A stretch of DNA of 64,000 bases from Anaerococcus vaginimassiliensis (GTDB lineage: Bacteria; Bacillota; Clostridia; Tissierellales; Peptoniphilaceae): the NCBI RefSeq assembly GCF_900626155.1, contig NZ_LR130844.1, positions 414,191 to 478,190 on the forward strand, written 5' to 3'. Shown piece by piece: positions 45,181 through 54,759 of this stretch. Position 1 is the stretch's first letter. Each line of letters begins with the position of its first letter. The position numbers were made by a program, and so were the translations under genes. The notes below the pieces were generated by a model. It had not been told where the DNA came from and ran no database searches. It saw nothing but the letters and a program-made list of their open reading frames with translations.

Positions 45181-45835
45181 CGTTTTCACACTTGTCTAAT
45201 ATCCATTTGTACCCTTGTTTAGATACAGTTTTTATAGGATTAATCTTAGCCTTCTTAAATTGTGATCTTATTTTTCTTATGTACTCTCTAACCGATCTTT
45301 CGGTTGTATTTATGCCTTTTTCGGCCATCTTCTCTACTATTTCTTCTCTTGATAAGACCCTTCCCATATTTGATATGAGAATTGAACAGATAGAAATCTC
45401 ACTTTTAGTCAAATCTAGTATATCATTTCCTATCCTAAAGATACCATTGTCCTCTTCTAGGCTGCAGATACCAAGACTTATGATATTTGCTTCTCTAAGC
45501 TCTTCCACTTTTCTAAAAACATCTTCTATGAACTCTTCTCTAGTTAGGGAGTGAATTACGAAGTCTTTATCGTCAATTTCTTGTTCAAAGGGATTCTTTT
45601 TATATCTCTCTGTAAGGTAAATTACAGGTATCTTAGTTTTTTGCTTGATAAATTGAATTACTTGTAGGCACTTGTTATGGCTCATATCTACAAGAATCAA
45701 ATCATAAATACTCAAATCTTTAAATAAAAGTTCATCGATTGAGTCGATTTCATCTACCAAAACTTCTTTCTTATCAAATCGAGAGTTGATTAGTGAGGAT
45801 ACCCCATTTTCATTTTCTACTGATAGAATCCTCAT
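45176..45835 (-). CDS. Orphan response regulator, OmpR/PhoB-type winged helix
   Basis: This 219-residue protein has an N-terminal receiver-like domain (LILVDMSH keeps an Asp at the phosphorylation position; the usual DD pair and the Lys are not clear) and a C-terminal OmpR-type DNA-binding domain (LTKSEISICSILISN, VREYIRKIRSQFKK, KTVSKQGYKWIL). No histidine kinase gene is adjacent. It may be regulated without phosphorylation (inference). Monocistronic. Confidence 0.78.
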   Translation of the reverse strand: MRILSVENENGVSSLINSRFDKKEVLVDEIDSIDELLFKDLSIYDLILVDMSHNKCLQVIQFIKQKTKIPVIYLTERYKKNPFEQEIDDKDFVIHSLTREEFIEDVFRKVEELREANIISLGICSLEEDNGIFRIGNDILDLTKSEISICSILISNMGRVLSREEIVEKMAEKGINTTERSVREYIRKIRSQFKKAKINPIKTVSKQGYKWILDKCENE

Positions 45836-45950
45836 GTTTCCTCCAATCTCTTGAATACGTTTTTTTATTATTAGTAGGCAAACTTGCCCATCTTTATTAT
45901 TTTACCTTGCTTATAAGATTAGGCAATACTTTAAGATACTTAAAAAATAC

Positions 45951-45978
45951 AAAAAACCTAGGTGAATTTTCCTAGGTT
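45951..45978 (-). terminator. Terminator of the carD-to-gpmA operon
   Basis: AACCTAGG/CCTAGGTT perfect stem (45955-45962 with 45971-45978) followed by T-rich sequence on the minus strand, 27 bases past the gpmA stop. Confidence 0.88.
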
Positions 45979-46004
45979 TTGGTATTTTTATTAATTATCT
46001 AAGT

Positions 46005-46694
46005 TTATAGGTAATATTTCTTGATTACGTTTAGATTGTCATCTAGTTCATAAACAAGTGGTTGACCTGTTGGTATTTCAAGTCCCATTATATCATCATC
46101 TGAAATTTTCTCTAAGTGTTTTGCAAGAGCTCTAAGGCTGTTACCGTGAGCTGCTACTAAAACCGTCTCTCCATCTAGTAGTTGTGGAGCAATGTGGTCA
46201 AAGTAGTAAGGAAGTACTCTATCAAGAGTTACTTTTAGGTTTTCTGCTGTTGGAATTACATCAGCTGGTAGGTGTTTGAACATTGGAAGTTCTGCTTGTT
46301 TTTTAGCTTCTTCTTCGCTTAATTCTGGTGGAAGTGTATCGTATGATCTTCTCCAAATGTGAACTTGCTCATCACCATATTTTTCTGCTGTTTCAGCTTT
46401 GTTTAATCCTTGTAGGGCACCGTAGTGTCTTTCGTTTAATCTCCAAGATTTTTCAACTGGAACATACATTTGTCCTGAGTATTCTAGGGCAAAGTTACAA
46501 GTTTTTATCGCTCTTGTTAGAACTGATGTGTGAGCATGATCAAACATAATTCCTGCTTCTTTGATCTTTCTTCCAGCTTCTTTAGCTTCTTCTTCCCCTT
46601 TTTCAGATAGGTTTACATCAACCCAACCTGTAAATTTGTTTGCAAGGTTCCACTCACTTTGTCCGTGTCTTACTAGAACTAATTTCTTTGTCAT
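46005..46694 (-). CDS. gpmA: 2,3-bisphosphoglycerate-dependent phosphoglycerate mutase
   Basis: This 229-residue protein has the phosphohistidine motif [10 protein letters not shown] (about 7-16), [23 protein letters not shown] (about 86) and the second His in [10 protein letters not shown] (about 184). Length and motifs fit the dPGM type. It catalyses 3-PG to 2-PG in glycolysis. It shares one base with mreB and ends the operon. Confidence 0.95.
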   Translation of the reverse strand: MTKKLVLVRHGQSEWNLANKFTGWVDVNLSEKGEEEAKEAGRKIKEAGIMFDHAHTSVLTRAIKTCNFALEYSGQMYVPVEKSWRLNERHYGALQGLNKAETAEKYGDEQVHIWRRSYDTLPPELSEEEAKKQAELPMFKHLPADVIPTAENLKVTLDRVLPYYFDHIAPQLLDGETVLVAAHGNSLRALAKHLEKISDDDIMGLEIPTGQPLVYELDDNLNVIKKYYL

Positions 46695-47743
46695 TATCTT
46701 CTCCTTAATTTCTCGTCTCTTTCCAACTCTTTTTGCTTGCCTTTTATAGCGTCATTCTTCTCTTCATCTAGGGATTCCATCCAGTTTAGTGCTTTGGAAG
46801 TTCCAATTATAACACATTCGTTAGGATCTTGGGCGATTTTTACTGGAATTTGAAGTTTTTCATAAATTCTTTTTGCAAGTCCTAAGGTATTTGCTCCTCC
46901 ACCTGTAAGAATTATTTCTCTTTCATAGATATCTGAGGCAAGTTCTGGAGGAGTTACTTCTAACACTTTCTTGATACCTAAGATTAGACTATCTATTTCA
47001 TCTCTTAGACAATCGTATATCTCAGCTACTGGAACGAATATTTTTTGTGGAAGTCCGCTTGTTATTGCCCTACCACTTACTTCAAGAGATTGCTCAAAGC
47101 CAGCAAGACCTGCTTCGATTTTTATATCTTCTGCTTTTTGATCCCCTATTAATATACCATATCTTTTCCTAATGTAGTCTTTTATTTTTTTATCTAGGGA
47201 AAGTCCTGCCACATCTACTGATCTACTTGCTACGATTTGACCCATAGAAACAACAGCTATATCACTTGTTCCGCCTCCGACATCAATTACCAGATTTCCT
47301 CCAGCATCAGTTATATCAACTCCTGCTCCAAGAGCTGCAGCAAGTGGTTCTTCCATTAGGTAAACTCTGTGAGCCCCTGCATTATCAGCTGCTTGAAGCA
47401 CAGCTCTTTTTTCTACTTGGGTTGCTCTTGATGGAACACAGATTAAAAGATTTGGTTTAAAGAGTGACTTCTTGACAGACTTATCTAGGAAGTATTTTAG
47501 CATTCTTTCTGTCGCCTTAAAGTCTGCTATAACTCCATCTTTCATAGGCATGATTGCCTTTATGTTTCCTGGAGTTCTTCCTATAAGTTTTTTGGCCTCG
47601 CTACCTACAGCAAGGATATCATCTGTTAAAACATCTACTGCAATTACTGATGGTTCTTCAAGGACTATGCCCCTTCCTGTAACATAGACCAAAACTTGGG
47701 CAGTACCCAAATCTATTGCTATAGTTTTTCTTAAGCTTGCCAT
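46694..47743 (-). CDS. mreB: MreB-family bacterial actin
   Basis: This 349-residue protein has the actin-fold motifs [15 protein letters not shown] (phosphate 1, about 7-21), [14 protein letters not shown] (phosphate 2, about 151), [16 protein letters not shown] (adenosine, about 280) and [12 protein letters not shown]. It has an unusual charged tail. MreB organises lateral wall synthesis. mreC, mreD and rodA are not adjacent; it sits between metK and gpmA. Its presence in a probable coccus is unusual. Confidence 0.9.
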   Translation of the reverse strand: MASLRKTIAIDLGTAQVLVYVTGRGIVLEEPSVIAVDVLTDDILAVGSEAKKLIGRTPGNIKAIMPMKDGVIADFKATERMLKYFLDKSVKKSLFKPNLLICVPSRATQVEKRAVLQAADNAGAHRVYLMEEPLAAALGAGVDITDAGGNLVIDVGGGTSDIAVVSMGQIVASRSVDVAGLSLDKKIKDYIRKRYGILIGDQKAEDIKIEAGLAGFEQSLEVSGRAITSGLPQKIFVPVAEIYDCLRDEIDSLILGIKKVLEVTPPELASDIYEREIILTGGGANTLGLAKRIYEKLQIPVKIAQDPNECVIIGTSKALNWMESLDEEKNDAIKGKQKELERDEKLRRR

Positions 47744-47751
47744 TATCTCTC

Positions 47752-48921
47752 CTAATATTTCTTCAAATCTTCTACTTTATCTAAAGCTTCCCAGCTAAAT
47801 AGTGAATCACTTCTACCAAAGTGTCCAAAGGCTGCTGTTTTCTTAAAGATTGGTCTTTGTAGGTCTAGTTTATCTATTATAGCTTGTGGTCTAAAGTCAA
47901 AGTTTTCTTTTACGATTTCAAGTAGTTTCTCATCATCATATTTTCCTGTGCCAAAGCTATCAACATATATAGATAGAGGTCTTGCAACACCTATCGCATA
48001 GGATAACCCTATTTCCATTCTATCACAAAGGCCTGCTGCAACCATGTTTTTAGCTGCATATCTTGCCATATAAGCTGCTGATCTATCAACCTTTGTTGGG
48101 TCTTTTCCTGAGAATGCTCCACCACCTGATTTTGAGTATCCACCATAAGTATCTACTATAATTTTTCTACCTGTTAGTCCGCTGTCTCCCTTAGGACCAC
48201 CGATTACGAATTTACCTGTTGGGTTTACATAGATTTTGGTATTTTCATCCATCAAGGATTCATCTATAACATAATCTATTACTTCTTTTATAATATCTTC
48301 TCTTATTTTGTCTAAAGATACATCAGGGCTATGTTGAGCTGATATTACTATTGAATCAATTCTTACTAGTTTATCATCATCATATTCTACAGTTACTTGA
48401 GTTTTTCCGTCTGGTCTTAGGTAAGAGAGTATTCCTTCTCTTCTTACTTGGCTTAGTCTTTGAGAAAGCTTTTGGGCATATACTACTGATAATGGTAGAT
48501 ATTCTTCGCTTTCATTGTCTGCATAGCCAAATACCATACCTTGGTCTCCAGCACCGATTTTATCATAATCTTCGTGGCTTGTTTGATAATCTTGAGATGC
48601 ATCGACACCTTGAGCTATATCGGCAGATTGTTCAATAAGAGATGTTAGGACAGCTACATTTGAATGGTCAAATCCCAAAGATGGGTCGTCATATCCAATT
48701 TCTTTTATTGTTTCTCTGACTATTTTTTCTATTGGTGCATAGGCTGTAGTTGAGATTTCTCCTACTACTAATACAAGACCTGTTGTTGTTACAGTTTCAC
48801 AGGCTACTCTCGCATTTTTATCTTGTTTTAGACATTCATCAAGGATTGCATCAGAAATTTGATCGCAAACCTTATCTGGATGTCCTTCTGTTACAGATTC
48901 ACTTGTAATAAGTTTTTTCAT
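47752..48921 (-). CDS. metK: S-adenosylmethionine synthetase
   Basis: This 389-residue protein has [20 protein letters not shown] (about 6-25) with the catalytic His, [12 protein letters not shown] (about 121-132), [14 protein letters not shown] and [19 protein letters not shown] near 255-275. It makes SAM from methionine and ATP. The start shares one base with the ispF stop. Confidence 0.96.
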   Translation of the reverse strand: MKKLITSESVTEGHPDKVCDQISDAILDECLKQDKNARVACETVTTTGLVLVVGEISTTAYAPIEKIVRETIKEIGYDDPSLGFDHSNVAVLTSLIEQSADIAQGVDASQDYQTSHEDYDKIGAGDQGMVFGYADNESEEYLPLSVVYAQKLSQRLSQVRREGILSYLRPDGKTQVTVEYDDDKLVRIDSIVISAQHSPDVSLDKIREDIIKEVIDYVIDESLMDENTKIYVNPTGKFVIGGPKGDSGLTGRKIIVDTYGGYSKSGGGAFSGKDPTKVDRSAAYMARYAAKNMVAAGLCDRMEIGLSYAIGVARPLSIYVDSFGTGKYDDEKLLEIVKENFDFRPQAIIDKLDLQRPIFKKTAAFGHFGRSDSLFSWEALDKVEDLKKY

Positions 48922-49397
48922 TATCTATTCTCCTCCAAAAGCACAACCGCTCTTGCTTCTATTCCTTCGCCCCTGCCAGTAAAGCCAAGCTTTTCGCTGG
49001 TGGAGGCCTTTACGCTTACATTTTCTATATTTGTTTTAAGATGCTCTGCCAAGATTTTTCTTATATCATCTTTGATAGGAGCAATCTTTGGCATTTCACA
49101 AATTATTACACTGTCAATATTAGTGATTTTATAGCCTTCTTCTTCCATAAGAGCTACTACCCTATCTAAAAGGTCAATCGAATAAATATCCTTGTAGGCT
49201 GGATCTGTATCTGGAAATAAGTTTCCTATATCAGGCTTACAAATCGCTCCAAGGATAGCATCCATTATCGCATGGGTAAGGACATCTGCGTCAGAATGAC
49301 CCAAAAGACCAAGCTTATAGTCAACCTTTAGTCCTCCAAGAACTAAGTCTCTACCTTCTACTAATTTGTGAACATCATATCCAATTCCAATTCTCAT
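48921..49397 (-). CDS. ispF: 2-C-methyl-D-erythritol 2,4-cyclodiphosphate synthase
   Basis: This 158-residue protein starts [18 protein letters not shown] (the Asp/His zinc ligands), has the [14 protein letters not shown] segment (about 34-47) and ends with the conserved [16 protein letters not shown]. It acts in the MEP isoprenoid pathway. It adjoins ispD by one base, the common order in bacteria. Confidence 0.96.
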   Translation of the reverse strand: MRIGIGYDVHKLVEGRDLVLGGLKVDYKLGLLGHSDADVLTHAIMDAILGAICKPDIGNLFPDTDPAYKDIYSIDLLDRVVALMEEEGYKITNIDSVIICEMPKIAPIKDDIRKILAEHLKTNIENVSVKASTSEKLGFTGRGEGIEARAVVLLEENR

Positions 49398-50101
49398 TAT
49401 ACGTCCTTTTTTCTATCAAGAAATGCTTTAGCAAAAATAATATCTTCTTGAGTTGTTATCTTGATGTTTGAATACTCACCATGAACTACTTTGACAGGTT
49501 CACTTCTATCGAAAAACTCGAATAGCTGGGAGTCATCTGTTACCTTAAATTCACTTTGTATATAGTCTTTATACATTTCAAATATAAGTCTTTTATCAAA
49601 GGCTTGGGGAGTTTGAATGTTATAAACATAATCCCTATTTGGTGTAAAGTCTACATACATATTATCATCCACTATCTTTACAGTATCCTTTGATTTGGTA
49701 GCTGTTATTACAGCCTTGTTATCCCTAAGTCCTTCTATAGTTTTTAGAAAAAGTTCTCTACTTGCAAAAGGTCTTACCCCGTCGTGGGTTAAGACCAAAT
49801 CGCTTTTTTCACTCAAGGCTTTTAGTCCTTCAAAGGTAGAAAGCTCTCTAGTGGTTTTGCCGTAAACATATTTTATATCTCTATCATACTTACTAATTAT
49901 ATTTTTAACGAAAGACTCATCATCTTCTCTTATAACTAGGATTATCTCGTCAATTTCTTTTATTGTTGTTATCGTATCTAGGGTTATCTCTAAAATCTTT
50001 CTTCCTCCTACTTCTATGTAGGGTTTGTTAACCTTAGATTTCATCCTGAGACCTGATCCTGCAGCAGTTACTATGCAGGATAAATATTTTCCATCAATCA
50101 T
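49397..50101 (-). CDS. ispD: 2-C-methyl-D-erythritol 4-phosphate cytidylyltransferase
   Basis: This 234-residue protein has the nucleotidyltransferase start VTAAGSGLRMKSKVNKPYIEV (about 11-31; the Gly-rich loop and Lys) and the motifs LTHDGVRPF (about 103) and NYVYNIQTPQAF-like segment near 158-165. MEP pathway step 2. It overlaps the PIN/TRAM gene by 8 bases. Confidence 0.94.
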   Translation of the reverse strand: MIDGKYLSCIVTAAGSGLRMKSKVNKPYIEVGGRKILEITLDTITTIKEIDEIILVIREDDESFVKNIISKYDRDIKYVYGKTTRELSTFEGLKALSEKSDLVLTHDGVRPFASRELFLKTIEGLRDNKAVITATKSKDTVKIVDDNMYVDFTPNRDYVYNIQTPQAFDKRLIFEMYKDYIQSEFKVTDDSQLFEFFDRSEPVKVVHGEYSNIKITTQEDIIFAKAFLDRKKDV

Positions 50102-51203
50102 TCTTATGCCTTACAAATATCATTCGACCTGCAGATGTTTGTAGAACTGATGTTACAGTTGCATCAATGGTTTGGTCGATATACTTAACTCCATCTTCTA
50201 CAACTACCATTGTTCCATCGTCTAGGTAACCTACACCTTGATTTTTGCCCTTACCTTCTTTGATGACGTCAATTCTCATCATTTCCCCTGGGATTACTAC
50301 AGGTTTTAGCGCATTGGCAAGGTCATTTATATTTAAAATTGGAATGCCTTGGACATCAGCTACCTTATTTAGGTTGTAGTCGTTAGTAAATACCTTTCCA
50401 TTTAAGTCTATGGCAAGTTTTAGAAGTTTAGAATCAACTTCTTTTATATCCTTGTAGTCCTTGTTAGTTATCTTTAGTTTGATCTTATCATTTTCTTTAA
50501 TTTTATTTATTATATCAAGACCACGTCTTCCCCTTTCTCTCTTAAGATCATCTGGGGAATCAGCTATGTGTTGGAGCTCCTCTAGGACAAACTCGCTTAC
50601 AACAAGTTCTCCTTCTATAAAGTCTGTTTCTATGATATCTAAGATTCTGCCATCGATAATCACAGAAGTATCAAGGATCTTAGGACTTGCAGTATGTTTA
50701 GACCTGTCAAATATAAAACTCTTGTTTTCCTTATCCTTAGCTTCTTTATTATCTTTCTTAACAAAAATACCTAGTATATCATCAGCATTGTTTGATGCAA
50801 CTCTCCAACCGAGATAACCCAATCCAATATATAATAAAATAGATAATAGCACAAAAATTAAATTTCCCACATAAGGAATGGTTAATTGGGTTAGGGGTCT
50901 TGTTACCAAAGCTGCTATCAAAAATCCTAAAATAGCACCAACTATACCAACAATTAGCTTGTTTGCCGGTAGTTCTTTGAGGTTATCCTCAAACAAACTA
51001 AAGCCTGCCGAAAATCTACCTGAAAGTTTGTCGGTAAGCACATAAAAAACTAATGCTCCCAATAAAGCTGCTGCTATGTGTGCTAAGATTGGCAAAAAGC
51101 CGGCTTTTGGTAAAAACTCCGTGCCGGCATTAACTAATCTTAAAAGCACAATACCAAGAACAGCTCCGATTATTGAAAGCACTAATCGAATTATTCTTTT
51201 CAT
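50094..51203 (-). CDS. PIN/TRAM-domain membrane protein (YacL family)
   Basis: This 369-residue protein has four hydrophobic segments in the first ~150 residues, a PIN nuclease-like domain beginning KILDTSVIIDGRILDII (about 174-190; acidic metal ligands present) and a TRAM domain at the C-terminus (GYLDDGTMVVVEDG). YacL genes typically lie between carD/radA-type genes and ispD in Firmicutes, as here. A ribonuclease activity is possible but unproven. Confidence 0.9.
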   Translation of the reverse strand: MKRIIRLVLSIIGAVLGIVLLRLVNAGTEFLPKAGFLPILAHIAAALLGALVFYVLTDKLSGRFSAGFSLFEDNLKELPANKLIVGIVGAILGFLIAALVTRPLTQLTIPYVGNLIFVLLSILLYIGLGYLGWRVASNNADDILGIFVKKDNKEAKDKENKSFIFDRSKHTASPKILDTSVIIDGRILDIIETDFIEGELVVSEFVLEELQHIADSPDDLKRERGRRGLDIINKIKENDKIKLKITNKDYKDIKEVDSKLLKLAIDLNGKVFTNDYNLNKVADVQGIPILNINDLANALKPVVIPGEMMRIDVIKEGKGKNQGVGYLDDGTMVVVEDGVKYIDQTIDATVTSVLQTSAGRMIFVRHKND

Positions 51204-51213
51204 TTACTTCTCC

Positions 51214-51693
51214 TTAGAGTCCAATAGACTCATCTATCATCGCTTCTGCTTCTTCTTTATCTAGAGAACCTGCCATTACTAATTCACTCGCAAGAATTCT
51301 TCTTGACCTATTTAATAGTTTCTTCTCAGTTGTAGAAAGACCTTTGTCCTTATCTAAAATAGCTAAATTTCTAACCATTTTAGCTATCTCGTAGACATCT
51401 CCCGTCTTAAGAATTTCTTGGTTTTGTCTGTATCTTGTTGTCCAATTTTCGCTCATATCGCTTGGATCTTCATCTAGAATCTTTAGTACTTTGTCGCCTT
51501 CTTCTTTTGTGATGACATCCCTTATATTCATATCATTAATTTTGCTGGTGGGAATAGATATATCCATATCTCCAATAGGCATCTTTAGGATAAAATAATC
51601 CTTTACTTCTCCCAAAAACTCCTTTTTTTCAATTGAATCTATAGTACCCGCACCATGCATTGGATATACGATCTTATCGCCGATTTTAAACAT
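51214..51693 (-). CDS. CarD-family transcriptional regulator
   Basis: This 159-residue protein has the N-terminal RNA-polymerase-binding Tudor-like domain (FKIGDKIVYPMHGAGTIDSIE) and a helical C-terminal domain (SRRILASELVMAGSLDKEEAEAMID). CarD proteins stabilise open promoter complexes and set rRNA and housekeeping transcription. It is the first gene of carD-yacL-ispD-ispF-metK-mreB-gpmA and has an AGGAGG site. Confidence 0.93.
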   Translation of the reverse strand: MFKIGDKIVYPMHGAGTIDSIEKKEFLGEVKDYFILKMPIGDMDISIPTSKINDMNIRDVITKEEGDKVLKILDEDPSDMSENWTTRYRQNQEILKTGDVYEIAKMVRNLAILDKDKGLSTTEKKLLNRSRRILASELVMAGSLDKEEAEAMIDESIGL

Positions 51694-51718
51694 TTTTACC
51701 TCCTAGGTCCTCTATTAT

Positions 51719-51747
51719 ATTATATCCTATTTGGAGGTTTTAGTAAA
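51719..51747 (-). promoter_or_regulatory. Promoter of the carD-to-gpmA operon
   Basis: TTTACT (51742-51747), 17-base spacer, TATAAT (51719-51724) on the minus strand. Confidence 0.82.
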
Positions 51748-51783
51748 CGCAGACTGAATATTATATCCCATTTTTGGGGACTT

Positions 51784-52683
51784 TCAATCATCTAAGCCTG
51801 TTTTTATTGATATTCTTTTTTTAAGGATATCTATCTTTGCATCAATACTTGATCCACCATATTCACCGTCCAAAGACCAAGATACTTCTCTATCGGTTTT
51901 TACTCTAAAACTTGATGCTTGCCTTAGAATAACCATATCATTTTCCTTTTTGTTAGTAAGAGCTGTTACAATTTTATTAATATCCGTTAAACTTTTTGGC
52001 TTTTTTATAATTGTTAGCTCAAATATTCCATCATCAAGCCCTACGTTGTTGCCTAAGATATTGGTAAAACCTCCAACTGAAAATGAATTTGTTACCATAA
52101 AATGAACAAAGTCGCCCTCGATCTTTTCATCATCAAAGAAAACCTCAGCGTGGTAGGAATCCATAGTCTGTAGAGGAAGAGCTTTCCTAAGTCCTTCAAA
52201 AACATAAGCACTTCTTCCAAAGATATTTTTAAGGTCTTGGTCAGTGTTAAAGGAAACCTCAGATATTGTGCCAAAGGCTGCAACATAGACAAAATATTTA
52301 TCGTCAATTTTTCCTACATCTACAAGCCTACTTTTAGCATTAACAGCCATTTTGGTAGCTTCTTTTATATCAGAGCTAATGTTTAAGCTCTTTGCAAAGT
52401 CATTGGTAGATCCTGTTGGCACATAGGATATTTCAGGTGAAATTTCTGCCTTCAAGGCTCCTGATATAACTTCATCTAGGGTTCCATCTCCGCCTGATAC
52501 CATGATTTTCTCGAAATTTTTCCCGATTTTTTCTACTATTTTCCTAGCATCTCCACTTTCTTGTGTAGCATAAAAACTTCCTAGATATCCTTCAGATGAT
52601 AAATAATTAATTATCCAATTCATATAATCGCCAATCATTTGTTGACCGCTATTAGGATTATAAATAAACAAAATATCTTTCAT
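51784..52683 (-). CDS. Diacylglycerol kinase-like lipid kinase (YegS/DgkB family)
   Basis: From the ATG at 52683 (GGAG 5 bases upstream) it has 299 residues. KDILFIYNPNSGQQ (about 2-15) and the nucleotide-binding MVSGGDGTLDEVISG (about 58-72) are the family signatures; EVSWSLDGEYGGS lies near 270. It would phosphorylate diacylglycerol or another lipid at the membrane. An upstream in-frame ATG at 52710 lacks a ribosome site. Confidence 0.9.
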   Translation of the reverse strand: MKDILFIYNPNSGQQMIGDYMNWIINYLSSEGYLGSFYATQESGDARKIVEKIGKNFEKIMVSGGDGTLDEVISGALKAEISPEISYVPTGSTNDFAKSLNISSDIKEATKMAVNAKSRLVDVGKIDDKYFVYVAAFGTISEVSFNTDQDLKNIFGRSAYVFEGLRKALPLQTMDSYHAEVFFDDEKIEGDFVHFMVTNSFSVGGFTNILGNNVGLDDGIFELTIIKKPKSLTDINKIVTALTNKKENDMVILRQASSFRVKTDREVSWSLDGEYGGSSIDAKIDILKKRISIKTGLDD

Positions 52684-52781
52684 AATAACTCCATATACAC
52701 ATGTATTCATGGGATAATCTTACTTTAATTTTTCCTATTTAAAAGGCTAATACAAAACAAATTCTAAGTAAAAATTTATCA

Positions 52782-52807
52782 CAAAAAATCCCTGTCATTT
52801 GACAGGG
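52782..52807 (-). terminator. Terminator of the second GntR/ABC operon
   Basis: TCCCTGTC/GACAGGGA stem (52788-52795 with 52800-52807, loop 4) followed by T6 on the minus strand. Confidence 0.93.
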
Positions 52808-52815
52808 ATAATTGT

Positions 52816-53580
52816 CTATGCAACAGATAGGGTTTTTTTGTGAAAGTAGTTTGTCGCTACATATAAGATTACTATTTCTAAGATAAATATAGCTACAAAT
52901 AGATAATTAGTCTCAAAGAATGTCAATCTTACATTTGGATTATCTACTATAACTTTATCTACAGAATAACTTGCGATCATTTTTATTTGGATGTAATTTT
53001 CTAATGCAAATAAGATTACTCCAACAAGCACTGGTCCGAGCTTTCCAAGTTTTTTTAAGTAGTAGGAGTTTCCGATACTATTGGCCGCCATAAAGGTTAA
53101 AGCAAGCATTAGACCAAGTCCTATAAGTGTTAGAAGTATCTTAAATAACTCCCAATATTGCTCAGGGCTAAGCTCGCCTAAAAGTCTAAATAACTCTCTA
53201 AAAAAGTCTACTATGTCAAATTCAGATGGTAGAACCAAAGACATATTAAATAGAAATGTAAAAGCAGTAAAGATTCCTAATATAGCATAGTTTAAAAGTC
53301 TTGCCAAGGTTATTTTACCAGAGCTTAATGGATAAGTATCGTATAAAGCTGCATATTTTCCATAAAACCTATTGTGATCATTTCCAACAATGATTACCAA
53401 AGCTATTAAAGGACCCATGAATAAGACTCCTGCAGAGATAAATGCTAACATATCAAATCCGACTATTCCTGTAAGACTTCTCAGATAAAGTCCTGCAAAA
53501 GCACCAATCAACGGAATAAATAACCAAGGGAGAATTCCAAGGATATCTTCTTTTAATAATTGTTTAAGTAAATTTTTCAT
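52816..53580 (-). CDS. ABC transporter membrane subunit (ABC-2 type)
   Basis: This 254-residue protein has six predicted hydrophobic segments and begins with a short cytosolic helix (LLKQLLKEDILGILPWLF). It is small for an ABC-2 permease, as in YtrC/YtrD-type systems. It starts right after the ATPase gene stop. It belongs to a GntR (YtrA-like) operon; such operons often respond to cell-wall antibiotics. Substrate unknown. Confidence 0.78.
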   Translation of the reverse strand: MKNLLKQLLKEDILGILPWLFIPLIGAFAGLYLRSLTGIVGFDMLAFISAGVLFMGPLIALVIIVGNDHNRFYGKYAALYDTYPLSSGKITLARLLNYAILGIFTAFTFLFNMSLVLPSEFDIVDFFRELFRLLGELSPEQYWELFKILLTLIGLGLMLALTFMAANSIGNSYYLKKLGKLGPVLVGVILFALENYIQIKMIASYSVDKVIVDNPNVRLTFFETNYLFVAIFILEIVILYVATNYFHKKTLSVA

Positions 53581-54264
53581 CTATACTACCTCCGTAAAGT
53601 ATTCTTCAACACCCATATTTTGCTTTTGTCTTATGTCGTCGACTGGTTCATTTACAAGGATCTTTCCCTTATCTATGAAAATCGCCCTATCCAAAACTTT
53701 CTCTATTTCTCCAATAAGGTGGGTTGAGATTATCAGAATCCCTTCATAATCAAAATTATCTATGATAGTTTGAAGGATAATCTTTCTTGATTTTGGATCA
53801 ATACCACTCATTGGCTCATCTAGGATGTAAACGGGACTTTTCCTTGATAGGCTAAGGGCTATTTGAACTTTATCTTCCATTCCCTTAGAGCATTCCTTGA
53901 TTTTTAAATCCTTATCAATACCAAATCCCTCAATCAGATTTAGAAACTTCCCTTCATCAAAGTCAGCGAAGAAATTTTTATAGATCTTTCCTACTTTCCT
54001 AATCTTTAGACTAGAATCTACAGGCAAATGGTCTGGTTGATAGGAAATATCTCTATTTGTAAAACTTCCTGGGTTTTTTCCGTTTATTTTAACGTCTCCC
54101 TTATAATTTCTCTCAAGACCTGTAAGTATCCTAAGTAGAGTTGTCTTTCCTGATCCATTCTCACCAAGTAGACCAACTATCTGACCTTTTTCTAAGTCTA
54201 AGTTTAGTCCATCGATAACAGGTCTTCCGCCATATTTCATAGTCAAGTTTCTAATTGTTATCAT
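53581..54264 (-). CDS. ABC transporter ATP-binding protein (YtrB-like)
   Basis: This 227-residue ATPase has Walker A GENGSGKTT (about 35-43), a shortened signature CSKGMEDKVQIALSL (about 129) and Walker B VYILDEPMSGIDP (about 150). The KGM signature is usual in this exporter group. It overlaps the GntR stop by 14 bases and partners the membrane subunit downstream. Confidence 0.9.
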   Translation of the reverse strand: MITIRNLTMKYGGRPVIDGLNLDLEKGQIVGLLGENGSGKTTLLRILTGLERNYKGDVKINGKNPGSFTNRDISYQPDHLPVDSSLKIRKVGKIYKNFFADFDEGKFLNLIEGFGIDKDLKIKECSKGMEDKVQIALSLSRKSPVYILDEPMSGIDPKSRKIILQTIIDNFDYEGILIISTHLIGEIEKVLDRAIFIDKGKILVNEPVDDIRQKQNMGVEEYFTEVV

Positions 54265-54622
54265 AGTTTTCCTCCCAATAGTTTTTTAACAATCCTAAAG
54301 CCTCATCTTTTTCTAAGTTTAAATTTATGGATCCCTCTACGAAATCATATGCCAATGTTTCAAAGGTCTTTCCTGTTAAACTTTTTATCTTTTTCTTATC
54401 ATTTGTAACAAATCTTCCAGCTGTTCTCCTGCTTTCACAAAGACCTTCTCTTTCTAGCTCTTGGAGAGCCCTTTGGACTGTGTTTGGATTTACCTCGTAA
54501 GTTTTGGCGAGATCTCTTACAGGGAGAATCTTTCCTCCGGCCTCCCATTCACCTACAGATATTTTTATCCTAAAGTCTTCTAGTAGTTGGAGGTAGATGG
54601 GTCTATTGCTATCAAATTCCAT
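54251..54622 (-). CDS. GntR-family regulator (YtrA subfamily)
   Basis: This 123-residue protein has an N-terminal winged helix (RPIYLQLLEDFRIKI; LPVRDLAKTYEVNPNTVQRALQELE) and a short helical tail. No effector domain is present, as in YtrA. Upstream lies a 32-bp perfect inverted repeat that covers its -10 box. It probably represses its own operon and possibly the divergent ABC operon (inference). Confidence 0.9.
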   Translation of the reverse strand: MEFDSNRPIYLQLLEDFRIKISVGEWEAGGKILPVRDLAKTYEVNPNTVQRALQELEREGLCESRRTAGRFVTNDKKKIKSLTGKTFETLAYDFVEGSINLNLEKDEALGLLKNYWEENYDNN

Positions 54623-54643
54623 CCTTAGCTCCTTTCGTTTTTG

Positions 54644-54675
54644 TATTATTGTATTATTATCTTAATACAATAATA
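54644..54675. promoter_or_regulatory. 32-bp palindromic operator upstream of the second GntR gene
   Basis: TATTATTGTATTA (54644-54656) and TAATACAATAATA (54663-54675) are a perfect inverted repeat with a 6-base centre. The right arm contains the -10 box (54670-54675) of the minus-strand promoter. Confidence 0.85.
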
Positions 54676-54698
54676 CCACCTTTATAATTTCCTTGCAA
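54670..54698 (-). promoter_or_regulatory. Promoter of the second GntR/ABC operon
   Basis: TTGCAA (54693-54698), 17-base spacer, TATTAT (54670-54675) on the minus strand, overlapping the palindrome. Confidence 0.72.
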
Positions 54699-54759
54699 AT
54701 ATTTCTTGAGATTTTTTATACAGACCTATTTTTGATATAATAGCCTAAAAGGAGGATTT

